From Nonomuraea maritima (GTDB lineage Bacteria > Actinomycetota > Actinomycetes > Streptosporangiales > Streptosporangiaceae), in the NCBI RefSeq assembly GCF_900100395.1, contig NZ_FNFB01000004.1:186001-250000 (forward strand): a DNA stretch of 64,000 nt. The letters are read 5' to 3'. Under the pieces are notes generated by a model. The model saw only the letters and a program-made list of their open reading frames with translations, did no database searches and was not told the origin of the DNA. The stretch's first letter is position 1. The number at the start of each line of letters is the position of its first letter. A program made the translations under genes and the position numbers. Positions 36,177-44,294 of the stretch are shown here, one piece after another.

Positions 36177-36863
36177 TCACGGGCGCGGCTCGCGGAGCTC
36201 GAACCCGGCCCCGCGGACGGTGTGCAGCATCCGGGCCCGGCCGCCTGCCTCCAGCTCGCGGCGCAGGTAGCCGACGAACGCGTCGACGGAGTCCTCGGCG
36301 ATCTCGAAGTCGTAGCCCCAGACGCGTTCCAGCAGCAACGGCCGGGGCATCACGATGCCGGCGTTGCGCGCCAGCTCCTCCAGCAGGCGGAACCCGCGCC
36401 CGGCCAGCCGGACCTCCCGTCCGTCCAGGGTGACCCGATGGGCGGCGGGCTCGACGGTGAGCGGCCCCACGGTGAGCGCGGGCCCGGAGGCGTACCCGTT
36501 GCGGCGCAGCAGGGCGCGCAGGCGGCGGGCCAGCTCGTACACGTCGAACGGCCTGACCACGCAGTCGTCGGCGCCCGCGGCGGGACCGGCGACCCGTTCG
36601 TCCACCTCGTCCCGGTCGGACAGCAGGAGCACCGGCGCCCGCGCTCCGGCCGCGCGTAACCGGCGGCACACCTCCACGCCCGACATGCCGGGCATGGAGG
36701 CGTCCAGGACGATCGCGTCCGGACGCACCTCGTCGAAGAGCTCCAGGGCGAGGGGGCCGGTCGCGGCGGTCTCCACGACGAAGCCCTCCATGCGCAGCCC
36801 CCGGTACAGCGCGAGCCGGCCCATCTGGTCGTCGTCCACAACGATGAGCCGGTACGCGGTCAT
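36177..36863 (-). CDS. OmpR-family response regulator (orphan)
   Basis: 228 residues: receiver domain (1-118) and winged-helix DNA-binding domain (about 130-228). The acidic pocket (Asp10-Asp12), phosphoacceptor Asp54 (IVLDASMPG) and switch Ser82 are present. The invariant receiver Lys is Arg104 here (VVRPFD instead of VKPFD). The effector domain is canonical (VTLDGREVRLAGRGFRLLEEL, VWGYDF, LHTVRGAGFEL). No histidine kinase gene is adjacent, so its partner is unknown. GAGGAG precedes the ATG. A perfect 26-bp palindrome lies 36 bp upstream of the start. Confidence 0.9.
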   Translation of the reverse strand: MTAYRLIVVDDDQMGRLALYRGLRMEGFVVETAATGPLALELFDEVRPDAIVLDASMPGMSGVEVCRRLRAAGARAPVLLLSDRDEVDERVAGPAAGADDCVVRPFDVYELARRLRALLRRNGYASGPALTVGPLTVEPAAHRVTLDGREVRLAGRGFRLLEELARNAGIVMPRPLLLERVWGYDFEIAEDSVDAFVGYLRRELEAGGRARMLHTVRGAGFELREPRP

Positions 36864-36898
36864 GGCGGGCTCCTCAGGCGGGGAGCGGCGGGCGACTC

Positions 36899-36924
36899 CC
36901 CTACTAAGTCCGGACTTAGTAGGG
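36899..36924. promoter_or_regulatory. Perfect 26-bp palindrome (operator candidate)
   Basis: The left arm CCCTACTAAGTCC is followed directly by its exact complement, with no spacer. It lies between the VOC gene stop and the response-regulator start, both on the minus strand. A spacer-free palindrome of this length suits a dimeric regulator better than a terminator, and no T-run follows on either strand. Confidence 0.7.
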
Positions 36925-36956
36925 ATTGTAGGACGGAAGGCGATCTTCGTCCCGGC

Positions 36957-37343
36957 TCAGCGGGTGTCGCGGCGCAGGGGATGGTCGGACGGGATCTCGA
37001 CCAGGACGATGCGGTGTCCGTCCGGATCGGCGATCCACAGCTCGACGAGCCCCCACGGCTCGGTCCTGGCCTCCCGCAGCACGGTGACCCCCGCCTTCCT
37101 GAGCCGCTCCTCCTCCACGGCGACGTCGCGCACCTGCAGCCACAACGCCACCGCCGCCCCTGACCCGTCGTCGCAGCTCCCGGACAGCTCCAGGAACCCC
37201 TGGCCGAGGAAGAAGACCACGCCGGGATGCTCGGGCGGGCCGAACTCCCGGTAGACCGCGAGACCCAGCGTCTCGGCGTAGAAACGGCGGCTGCGCGCCG
37301 GGTCCCGGGGACGCAGCAGCACCCGGCTGCTCAGCACTTCCAT
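36957..37343 (-). CDS. VOC (glyoxalase/bleomycin resistance) family protein
   Basis: 128-residue single VOC module made of two beta-alpha-beta-beta-beta halves. Visible pattern: SSRVLLRPRDPARSRRFYAE, LGLAVYREFGPPEHPGVVFFLG, then VALWLQVRDVAVEEERLRKAG and ELWIADPDGHRIVLVEIP, with the terminal Glu of the metal site (VLVE). Family members are metal-dependent lyases, dioxygenases or antibiotic-binding proteins; which applies here is not known. Confidence 0.85.
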   Translation of the reverse strand: MEVLSSRVLLRPRDPARSRRFYAETLGLAVYREFGPPEHPGVVFFLGQGFLELSGSCDDGSGAAVALWLQVRDVAVEEERLRKAGVTVLREARTEPWGLVELWIADPDGHRIVLVEIPSDHPLRRDTR

Positions 37344-37381
37344 GCCGGACCTGTTCCCCGGCCGCCGGGCGGGGAACGCCT

Positions 37382-37418
37382 GCGAGGCGGTCACCCGGGT
37401 CAGGGGTGACCGCCTCGC
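37382..37418 (-). terminator. Hairpin downstream of secDF
   Basis: A perfect 15-bp stem (GCGAGGCGGTCACCC and its complement) with a 7-nt loop begins 5 bp after the secDF stop. There is no T-run. Confidence 0.65.
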
Positions 37419-37422
37419 GGGC

Positions 37423-39666
37423 TCACACCACCGCTCCCGTACCGCTGACCTGCCTGGCGGCGCGCGGACGGGCGGGCTCGGGCGGCGGACGGCGGTCGAA
37501 GCGGGCGAGGACGACCGCCAGCGGCCCGGCCACGAACGCCGACGACAGCGTGCCCACGACGATGCCCGCGACCAGCGCGATCGCGAAGTCACGCAGCGAG
37601 TCGCCACCGAACACCATGAGCGACAGCAGGATGAACAGCGCGCCCAGGCCGGTGTTCACGGTACGCGGCATGGTCTGCAGGATCGCGCCGTTCACCGACC
37701 GCGCGAACGGCTCCTTGCGGCGGGCCGCCCACAGCTCCCTGACCCGGTCGAACACCACCACCTTGTCGTTGACCGAGTAGCCGACGACGGTGAGCATCGC
37801 GGCCAGGAACACGCCGTCGACGGGCTTGGCCAGCCAGGCGAACAGGCCCACCACCAGCGTCACGTCCACGACGAGCGCCAGCACGGCCGCCGCGCCGAAC
37901 GTCCACCGGAAGCGGACGGCCAGGTAGAGCAGCTGCATCACGACCGCGACGCCGAGCGCGATGAGCGCGTTGCGGCGCAGCTCGTCGCCGAGGCTCGGGC
38001 CGATGAACTCCTCGCGGAGTTTCGTCACCTCGCCCGCGTGCCGTTCGAGCTCCTGCTCGATCCTGGCCACCTCCTCCAGCCCGATGCCGGCCGCGCGGAC
38101 CATGACGCTCTCGCCGGTGGGCTGGACGACCGCGGACTGCACCCCGGCCCGCGCCACCGCCTCGCTCGCGACCCCGGCGGTCACGGGCCGGGAGGTGGTG
38201 AACTCCACGAGCCGTCCGCCGGTGAACTCGACGCCGATGTTCAGCCCGCGGGTGACCAGGCCGGCCAGGGCCACCACGGCCAGGCCTCCTGCGATGGCCA
38301 GCCACACCTTCCCGAGCCGCATGAGCTGCGGGTTCCTGCGCGACAACCACGTCCTGACCCCGCCGATCGAGCCGAGGCCGGACACGCGCGGGTTCACCCG
38401 TCCGAGGACGGCGTGCGTGAGGACCCGGGTGATCAGCATGGCCGACACGAGCGAGGCGAGCACGCCGACGGCGAGCGTCACGCCGAAGCCCTTGACCGGG
38501 CCCGACGCCAGCCAGAACAGCAGGCCCGCGGCGATCAGCGTGGTGATGTTGGAGTCGGCGACGGCGCTCCACGCCTTCTTGAAGCCCTGGCCGAGCGCCG
38601 CCTGCAGGCCGCGCCGAGGCGCCGCCCCGTACTCTTCCTTGGTACGTTCGAAGACGAGGACGTTGGCGTCGATCGCCATGCCGATGGCCAGCACGAACCC
38701 GGCCAGTCCCGGCAGCGTGAACGTCGCGCCCATGGCCACCAGGGCCCCGTACGAGATGACGCCGTAGCAGACGAGGGCGACCACCGACAGCAGCCCGGCC
38801 AGGCGGTAGACGGCGATGATGAACACGGCGGTCAGGATGAGTCCCGCGACCGCCGCCTTGGCGCTGGCCTCGATGGCGTCCGCGCCGAGGGTCGGGCCGA
38901 CCGTACGCTGCGAGACCAGCTCGAGCGGCACCGGCAGCGCACCACCCTTGATCAGCACCGCGAGGTCACGGGCCTCCTCATGGGTGAACGAACCGGTGAT
39001 GTCGGAGTTGCCGCCCGGGATGCCGCCGCCGCACGGCACGGACGGGTCCACCGGCGGCGAGGAGATGACCTCCTTGTCGAGGACGATCGCGATGCGGCGG
39101 CGCGGGTCGCCCTGCGGGTGGCAGGCGGCCTCGCCGGTGAGCCGCTGCCAGGGCCCGGCCTCACGGAAGGCGAGGCTGACCCACCAGCCGGGCCCGCGCT
39201 GGGGGTCGCTGCGCTCGACGGCGTCGCTGACGCCGTCGCCGGTGATGGCGGCCGGCCCGAGTTCCAGCAGCTCGCCGGTCTCGGTGCGGACCGCGTCCGC
39301 GTCCCCTTCCGCTCCGGCGCCGAGCACGGAGTGGAACGCGAGCTGCGCGGTACGGCCGATGACCTCGGCCGCCTGGCGCGGGTCCATCACGCCGGGCAGC
39401 TCGACGATGATCCGCCGCTCGCCGGAGCGGACCAGGGTGGGGTCGACCACGCCGAGCGCGTCCGCCCGCTGGCGCAGCACGCTGAGCGAACGGTCGGTGG
39501 CGGCCGCGTCGGCCTTGACGGTCGGCGAGTCTCTCGTCTCGAAGACGAGCTGGGTGCCGCCGCGCAGGTCGAGGCCCAGACGGGGCGCGGCGGAGAACAT
39601 GACGAAGATCGATATCGCGATGACGGCACACGCCGCCACCGCACGCCAAAATGGCGCACGGAACAT
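37423..39666 (-). CDS. secDF: SecDF fusion protein (protein translocase accessory)
   Basis: 747 residues from the ATG at 39666 (GGAGG 5 nt upstream; GTG 39678 also in frame). The SecD half begins with one helix and the motif APRLGLDLRGGTQLVF, a periplasmic P1 head, then five helices. The SecF half repeats the pattern with the motif NIGVEFTGGRLVEF. Twelve transmembrane helices in total. SecDF uses the proton gradient to pull secreted proteins across the membrane. Most actinobacteria have separate secD and secF; fused copies occur as additional paralogues in actinomycetes, so this is probably a second set. A small membrane-protein gene lies immediately upstream. Confidence 0.92.
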   Translation of the reverse strand: MFRAPFWRAVAACAVIAISIFVMFSAAPRLGLDLRGGTQLVFETRDSPTVKADAAATDRSLSVLRQRADALGVVDPTLVRSGERRIIVELPGVMDPRQAAEVIGRTAQLAFHSVLGAGAEGDADAVRTETGELLELGPAAITGDGVSDAVERSDPQRGPGWWVSLAFREAGPWQRLTGEAACHPQGDPRRRIAIVLDKEVISSPPVDPSVPCGGGIPGGNSDITGSFTHEEARDLAVLIKGGALPVPLELVSQRTVGPTLGADAIEASAKAAVAGLILTAVFIIAVYRLAGLLSVVALVCYGVISYGALVAMGATFTLPGLAGFVLAIGMAIDANVLVFERTKEEYGAAPRRGLQAALGQGFKKAWSAVADSNITTLIAAGLLFWLASGPVKGFGVTLAVGVLASLVSAMLITRVLTHAVLGRVNPRVSGLGSIGGVRTWLSRRNPQLMRLGKVWLAIAGGLAVVALAGLVTRGLNIGVEFTGGRLVEFTTSRPVTAGVASEAVARAGVQSAVVQPTGESVMVRAAGIGLEEVARIEQELERHAGEVTKLREEFIGPSLGDELRRNALIALGVAVVMQLLYLAVRFRWTFGAAAVLALVVDVTLVVGLFAWLAKPVDGVFLAAMLTVVGYSVNDKVVVFDRVRELWAARRKEPFARSVNGAILQTMPRTVNTGLGALFILLSLMVFGGDSLRDFAIALVAGIVVGTLSSAFVAGPLAVVLARFDRRPPPEPARPRAARQVSGTGAVV

Positions 39667-39702
39667 GAAAGCCTCCACAGGCTGGACGTGCGGGTTGAGT
39701 CG

Positions 39703-40065
39703 TCAGAACCCTGTGGAGGGCGGGGCGCGCGCCGCCGCCGACGACGGACGGACCACCGCCGGAGCGTCGTGGACGGCCGCCGCGACGACGGCGGCCCACG
39801 GCGTACGGAAGCGGAGCCCCGTGCCCGGCACCACGCCCGCGGCATGGTGACCGGCCATCGCGTACGGACCGGCCCACGCCCGCGCGTCAGGCCCGCGATA
39901 GGGAAGGTGCCGTACGCCGGAGGAGCCCTGCTGGTGCGTCCAGACGGCCTGGTGCCCGTTGCGCAGGACGTGGGCGGCGATGTGGTGGACGGCGGGCGCC
40001 TGCGGAGCGACCGGCAGGAACCACGACAGGAGGAGCACCAACGCGCCAGCCCACCGAGCCCGCAC
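39703..40065 (-). CDS. Small putative membrane/secreted protein upstream of secDF
   Basis: 120 residues from the GTG at 40065, preceded by a purine-rich ribosome site (GGGAGAGGGGGG). An N-terminal hydrophobic segment (WAGALVLLLSWFLPV) acts as signal or anchor; the rest is rich in His, Ala and Pro, with HHIAAHVLRNGHQAVWTHQQ. It ends 36 bp before secDF and is probably cotranscribed with it. No family recognised. The coding call is moderate because composition is skewed. Confidence 0.55.
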   Translation of the reverse strand: MRARWAGALVLLLSWFLPVAPQAPAVHHIAAHVLRNGHQAVWTHQQGSSGVRHLPYRGPDARAWAGPYAMAGHHAAGVVPGTGLRFRTPWAAVVAAAVHDAPAVVRPSSAAARAPPSTGF

Positions 40066-40311
40066 GCCGCCCCCCTCTCCCCCACCGTTTTCGGCCAATC
40101 CGAGCAGTATCCCAGATCATGCCCACCGCACCCCGATCAACGGCGCACCCCCGCAATCTTGATGCGATCCTTTCCAAACCACGCATTGAGGATCCGCACG
40201 CCGGAACCGCCCGCGGCCCCGTGGCACCGGCACCACTGCCTCCGGCCGCCGTGACCGGGCCGCTGATGTCGGCTTCCAGACTTTGCGATCTACGAACCAG
40301 GAGCCACCGAC

Positions 40312-41040
40312 ATGAGATTCGACGACCACCGCGTGGTCATCACCGCCGCCGGCCGCGACTTCGGACGTACTCTCGCGATCCACTTCGCCGACCTCGGCGC
40401 CGAGGTCTTCCTCTCCGCGCGCACGCTCGCCGGGGCCGAACGTGTCCGCGACGAGATCAGGGGACGGGGGCACGAGCGGGTGCACGCCTTCGCCTGCGAC
40501 CTGACGGACCCGTCCTCTATCCGCGAGTTCGCCACCGGCGTCGCCCGGCACACCGACCGCGTCGACGTGTTGATCAACAACGGCTCCCGCTACCTCTCAG
40601 GCCCGGACCTGCTGTCCGCCTCCGACGCCGACGTCGTCGACACCCTCGCCTCCGGCGGCACCGGCACCGTCCTGACGGTGAAGAATTTCCTGCCGCTCCT
40701 GCTCAACTCGCCCAAGCCCGACATCGTGACCATGATCTCCGCCTGCGGAACGCCCGGCCACCACCGCTCGGACGCCCACGACGCCTTCTACGCCGCCAAG
40801 ACCGCCCAGACCGGTTTCACCGAGATCCTCTCCAAGCGCCTACGCCCCCGGGGCGTCCGAGTGATCTCCCTCTACCCACCCGACTTCACCAACCCCGACC
40901 CACTCTCCGAGGACTGGGACAAGACCCCACGCGGCCCCAAGGACCCCCTCACCGCGCAGTCCCTCGTGGACTGCATCCTCTTCGCCGTCTCCCAACCCCG
41001 CGACTGCTTCATCAAGTCGTTCCATTTCGAGCAGGTCTGA
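40312..41040 (+). CDS. Short-chain dehydrogenase/reductase
   Basis: 242-residue NAD(P)-dependent oxidoreductase. The cofactor motif is TAAGRDFGRTLA, a TGxxxGxG variant with Ala and Asp substitutions; LINNGS corresponds to NNAG, the catalytic Ser falls in MISACGT, and Tyr/Lys in FYAAKTAQ. AGGAGCC precedes the ATG. Substrate unknown. It converges on the methyltransferase gene with 2 bp between stops. Confidence 0.88.
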   Translation: MRFDDHRVVITAAGRDFGRTLAIHFADLGAEVFLSARTLAGAERVRDEIRGRGHERVHAFACDLTDPSSIREFATGVARHTDRVDVLINNGSRYLSGPDLLSASDADVVDTLASGGTGTVLTVKNFLPLLLNSPKPDIVTMISACGTPGHHRSDAHDAFYAAKTAQTGFTEILSKRLRPRGVRVISLYPPDFTNPDPLSEDWDKTPRGPKDPLTAQSLVDCILFAVSQPRDCFIKSFHFEQV

Positions 41041-41042
41041 CC

Positions 41043-41777
41043 TCACTCCTGGCCGGGGCGGGTGGCGAGGAAGACGTACTCGCGGCCGGGGCGGTCGGGG
41101 GCGTCACGGATCTCGCGCAACACGTAGCCGTGGGCCGCCAGGTCGGCCTCGACCTCGTCGCGTTCGCGGAAGCGGAGGGTGGAGTCGGACGTCAGGACCG
41201 CGCCGTCGGAGGCGAAGATCCACGTGCCGCGGAAGGTGACCAGGGGCAGGCTCACGTCGAGCAGGTCGTACCAGGTCTCCACCCGGCCGACGCCGGGGAT
41301 GTCGTCGACGTGGTAGGAGTCGACCTTGTTCCAGGTCTCCCAGGCGCGGCGCGCCGGGACGCGGGTCTCGAAGACCAGGTGACCTCCGGGGCGCAGCGCG
41401 TCGTGGGCGGCGCTCAGCGTGGCGTGCCAGTCGCCGGGCTCGACGATGGCCTGGGCGACGTTGGCGGTCATGGTGGCCAGGTCGGCCCGCAGCGGCGGCG
41501 CGGCGGTGGCGTCGCCGTGGATCCAGGTCACCTTGCCGGCGCCGGGTTTGCCCCGCGCGACGTCGAGCGAGGCCACGGCCGGGTCGACGCCCGTGACCTC
41601 GATGCCGCGCTCGGCCAGCATCAGCGCGAACGTGCCCGTGCCGCAGCCGATGTCGAGCACGCGCCGCGCGCCCAGTCCGGCGGCGATGGCGACGTACGCG
41701 TCGAGGTCGCTGCGGTCGGGGTCGAGCGGGTCGTAGACGGCGGCGAGCCGCTCGTTCGCGAATACTTCGTCAGCCAT
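41043..41777 (-). CDS. Class I SAM-dependent methyltransferase
   Basis: 244 residues. Motif I VLDIGCGTGTFALMLAERG binds S-adenosylmethionine; the acidic residue after the second strand is in VTGVDPA, and WIHGDATAAPPLRADL forms motif II. A methyltransf_25-like domain is followed by a beta-rich substrate region (WYDLLDVSLPLVTFRGTWIF). Substrate unknown. It stands alone. Confidence 0.92.
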   Translation of the reverse strand: MADEVFANERLAAVYDPLDPDRSDLDAYVAIAAGLGARRVLDIGCGTGTFALMLAERGIEVTGVDPAVASLDVARGKPGAGKVTWIHGDATAAPPLRADLATMTANVAQAIVEPGDWHATLSAAHDALRPGGHLVFETRVPARRAWETWNKVDSYHVDDIPGVGRVETWYDLLDVSLPLVTFRGTWIFASDGAVLTSDSTLRFRERDEVEADLAAHGYVLREIRDAPDRPGREYVFLATRPGQE

Positions 41778-41821
41778 GGGCGGTCACGATAGACCGCGCC
41801 CGCCCACGCGTACACCGGTTT

Positions 41822-43174
41822 TCAGCCGACGATGACGCGTTCCTCCGGCAGTTCGTAGCGGCGGGTGCGCTGTTTCAGCGCGAGCGCCGAGCCCAGCGTG
41901 AGCGGCCCGATGCGGCCGATGAACATCAGCAGGCTGAGCAGGACGTGACCGGCCACCGTGATGTCGGGGGTGATGCCGGTGGACAGCCCGTTGGTGGCGA
42001 ACGCCGAGATCACCTCGAACATCACGCGGTCGAGGCTGTGCGGCGTGATGATCAGCAGGATCCAGGTGGAGAACGCGACCAGCAAGATGCCGAGCAGGCT
42101 GATCGACAGCGCCTGGCGCTGGGTGCTGGACGGCAGCCGGCGGTGGCCGATGTTGACCTGGTTCTCGCCGCGCACCTCCGACCAGACGATGAACAGCAGG
42201 AACCCGAACGTGGTGATCTTGATGCCGCCCGCCGTGCCCGCGCTGCCGCCGCCGATGAACATCAGCACATCGGTGACCAGCCACGACGACGGCATCATGT
42301 GGCTGATGTCGAGGGTGTTGAAGCCGCCGGAACGCGGCATGACGGCGGCGAAGAAGGCGGCCAGCAGCTTCCCTGAGTCGTCGAGCGGCCCCATGGTGGC
42401 CGGGTTGGTCCACTCGGTCGTGAGGAACGAGAGGGTGCCGCCGCCGAGCAGCACGGCGGTCAGCCCGAGGGTGATCCGGGTGAGCAGCGACCAGCTACGG
42501 GGTCTTCGCCAGGTGCGCAGGAGCTCGAAGACGACGGGGAAGCCGAGGCCGCCGACGATCACGGCCAGGGCGATGGTGAGGCAGATCCACGGGTCGCTGA
42601 CGAAACGCATCAGGTTGTCGGGCCACAGCGCGAACCCCGCGTTGTTGAACGCCGACACCGCGTGGAAGCCGCCCAGGTACAGGGCCCGGCCGAACGGCTC
42701 GCCGTACCCGATGACGAAGCGGCCGGTGAGCACGGCGGCCACGGCCGCCTCGCACACCAGGCTGAACAGCACCACCCGGCGCAGCACCTGGCCGAGGTCG
42801 GAGGCGACCACGGACTTGGTCTCCAGTTGTACGGACATCCGGGCGCGCAGCCCCAGCCGGCCGGAGATGAGGACCGTCGCCAGCGTGGCGAGCGTCATGA
42901 TGCCGAGGCCGCCCGCCTGCATGAGGAACGCGATCACCACCTCGCCGAACATCGACCAGTGCGTCTCGGTGTCGACGAGGGTGAGTCCGGTCACGCAGAC
43001 GGCGGAGACGGCGGTGAACACGGCGGTGAGCCAGTGGGTGGTGTAGCCGTCGGTGGTCGCCAGCGGGGTGGAAAGCAGCAGCGCGCCGATGATGACCGCG
43101 GCGCCGAACCCCGCGGCGATGACCACCGCCGGGTGCCCGATCCGGCCGGGCAGCGCAGGGCGATGCCGCATCAT
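41822..43174 (-). CDS. TrkH/KtrB-type potassium uptake membrane subunit
   Basis: 450 residues with four M1-P-M2 repeats and eight long helices. Selectivity-filter regions are seen in each repeat, e.g. VSAVCVTGLTLVD, SAFNNAGFALW, GGSAGTAGGIKITTF and SAFATNGLSTGIT. It forms the K+ conducting dimer of a Trk/Ktr system. The cytosolic RCK partner (TrkA/KtrA) is not in the neighbourhood and must be encoded elsewhere. The ATG has only a weak ribosome site. A possible promoter TTGGCG-N18-TACGGT lies at 43324-43295 on the minus strand. Confidence 0.92.
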   Translation of the reverse strand: MMRHRPALPGRIGHPAVVIAAGFGAAVIIGALLLSTPLATTDGYTTHWLTAVFTAVSAVCVTGLTLVDTETHWSMFGEVVIAFLMQAGGLGIMTLATLATVLISGRLGLRARMSVQLETKSVVASDLGQVLRRVVLFSLVCEAAVAAVLTGRFVIGYGEPFGRALYLGGFHAVSAFNNAGFALWPDNLMRFVSDPWICLTIALAVIVGGLGFPVVFELLRTWRRPRSWSLLTRITLGLTAVLLGGGTLSFLTTEWTNPATMGPLDDSGKLLAAFFAAVMPRSGGFNTLDISHMMPSSWLVTDVLMFIGGGSAGTAGGIKITTFGFLLFIVWSEVRGENQVNIGHRRLPSSTQRQALSISLLGILLVAFSTWILLIITPHSLDRVMFEVISAFATNGLSTGITPDITVAGHVLLSLLMFIGRIGPLTLGSALALKQRTRRYELPEERVIVG

Positions 43175-43553
43175 CGGGGGTTTTCACCAAGCATGTCGCT
43201 ACAGAGCATGTCGTCACAGGACATCGGGGGATCCTCCGGGGGAGTCGTACGGCCGTGGACGCCGCCGACATGACTTCCCGGCACACCGCGCCACACCGTA
43301 GCGCAGCCCCGCCGACACCGCCAACGGCGGAAGCCCCCAGCATGGCCCATGGGTCCGCGCAACACCGGATCCGGCGTTCACCCTGACGGAGGCGCTCGTT
43401 CCTGCAGCACCGGCGAGGATCTGCTCACCTGATCCGCGGGGGCCGCGCAGAGGTGCTGCGGCCTGAGGATGGGAGCTGTCTGGTTAGTTGCAATATGTGG
43501 GGAATGCGAGAATTGCCGGGCAACGACCGCACCTCGGGCAGGCTGGACAGCAG
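43175..43553. other. Divergent intergenic region (379 bp)
   Basis: No gene is seen between trkH and the LysE-type gene. On the minus strand TTGGCG (43324-43319), 18 bp and TACGGT (43300-43295) could be the trkH promoter, giving a roughly 115-nt leader. On the plus strand the AT-rich patch at about 43478-43500 may carry the LysE promoter. I looked for a c-di-AMP riboswitch here and did not find a convincing one. Confidence 0.4.
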
Positions 43554-44186
43554 ATGATCAACTGGGCCGGGTTCATCCCCGCCGCCGTCCTCGCGTCGCT
43601 CGTCCCCGGAGCCAGCCAGCTCCTCGGCCTGAACAACGCCGTACGGCACGGGATGGCGCACGCACTGGCCGGGATCGGCGGGCGGCTGGCCGCGTTCGTC
43701 ATCCTCATCGGCCTGGTCGTCGGCGGGCTGGGCGCGGTGCTCGCGACGTCGGCGGCCTGGCTGGCGACGATCAAGTGGCTCGGGGTCGCCTATCTGCTCT
43801 GGATCGGGTTCTCATCCCTGCGGCGCGCCCGGCGGGCGCCGAGCCCTCAGGCCGCCGCGCCGGTCACGAGGAGTGGGCTGCGGCCGGTCGTCACCCACGA
43901 GTTCTTCGTCGCGCTGAGCAACCCGAAGGCCCTGCTGGTCTTCGCCGCGCTGATCCCCCAGTTCACCGGCGGCGCACCGGCTGACGCCGGGACGCAGATC
44001 GCCGTGCTCGGGGCGGCGTACCTGGTCGTCGAGCTCGTCGTCGGGCTCGGCTACATCACCGTCGGCAACGGGATCGGAGCCACCGGGATCTCGGCCAGGA
44101 CCATGCGCAAGATCGACTTCGGCACGGGCGTGTGCTTCGTCACCCTGGCCGCGCTTCTCGCCACCGACGACCTCGCCACCACCTGA
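43554..44186 (+). CDS. LysE/RhtB-family amino acid exporter
   Basis: 210-residue membrane protein with six hydrophobic segments. LysE signatures are present: AAVLASLVPGASQLLGLNNAVRHG near the N-terminus (family PGP replaced by PGA), AYLLWIGFSSLRRA in the middle and SNPKALLVFAALIPQF. Exports amino acids or derivatives; substrate unknown. The start is the ATG at 43554; the ribosome site is weak. Confidence 0.88.
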   Translation: MINWAGFIPAAVLASLVPGASQLLGLNNAVRHGMAHALAGIGGRLAAFVILIGLVVGGLGAVLATSAAWLATIKWLGVAYLLWIGFSSLRRARRAPSPQAAAPVTRSGLRPVVTHEFFVALSNPKALLVFAALIPQFTGGAPADAGTQIAVLGAAYLVVELVVGLGYITVGNGIGATGISARTMRKIDFGTGVCFVTLAALLATDDLATT

Positions 44187-44202
44187 GGCCGTCGCACATA
44201 TC

Positions 44203-44235
44203 GTTCCTTGAACGTTCACGATCTCCTCACGGCAC
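44203..44235 (+). promoter_or_regulatory. Probable PHO box (three 11-bp direct-repeat units)
   Basis: GTTCCTTGAAC, GTTCACGATCT and CCTCACGGCAC stand head to tail at 44203, 44214 and 44225. The 11-bp spacing and the GTTCACC-like unit are the features of actinomycete PhoP boxes. The downstream gene is a secreted glycerophosphodiesterase, a class of enzyme known to belong to PhoP regulons. Confidence 0.6.
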
Positions 44236-44294
44236 GGCCGCACCGATAGGAGTGCGAAAGATCTACCTTTCTGGTGTCATTCTCACCTGACTGA

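Noticed and set aside
36899-36924. Terminator reading of the 26-bp palindrome
   Set aside because: There is no loop and no T-run; an operator is more likely.
37342-40254. 970-residue open frame on the plus strand
   Set aside because: It is the antisense of secDF and its neighbour, with His/Arg/Gly/Asp-biased composition typical of shadow frames in GC-rich DNA.
43175-43440. Possible c-di-AMP (ydaO) riboswitch upstream of trkH
   Set aside because: Such riboswitches are common before K+ transporters, but the conserved aptamer blocks could not be lined up; only scattered GGACCC/GCCGG-like fragments are present.
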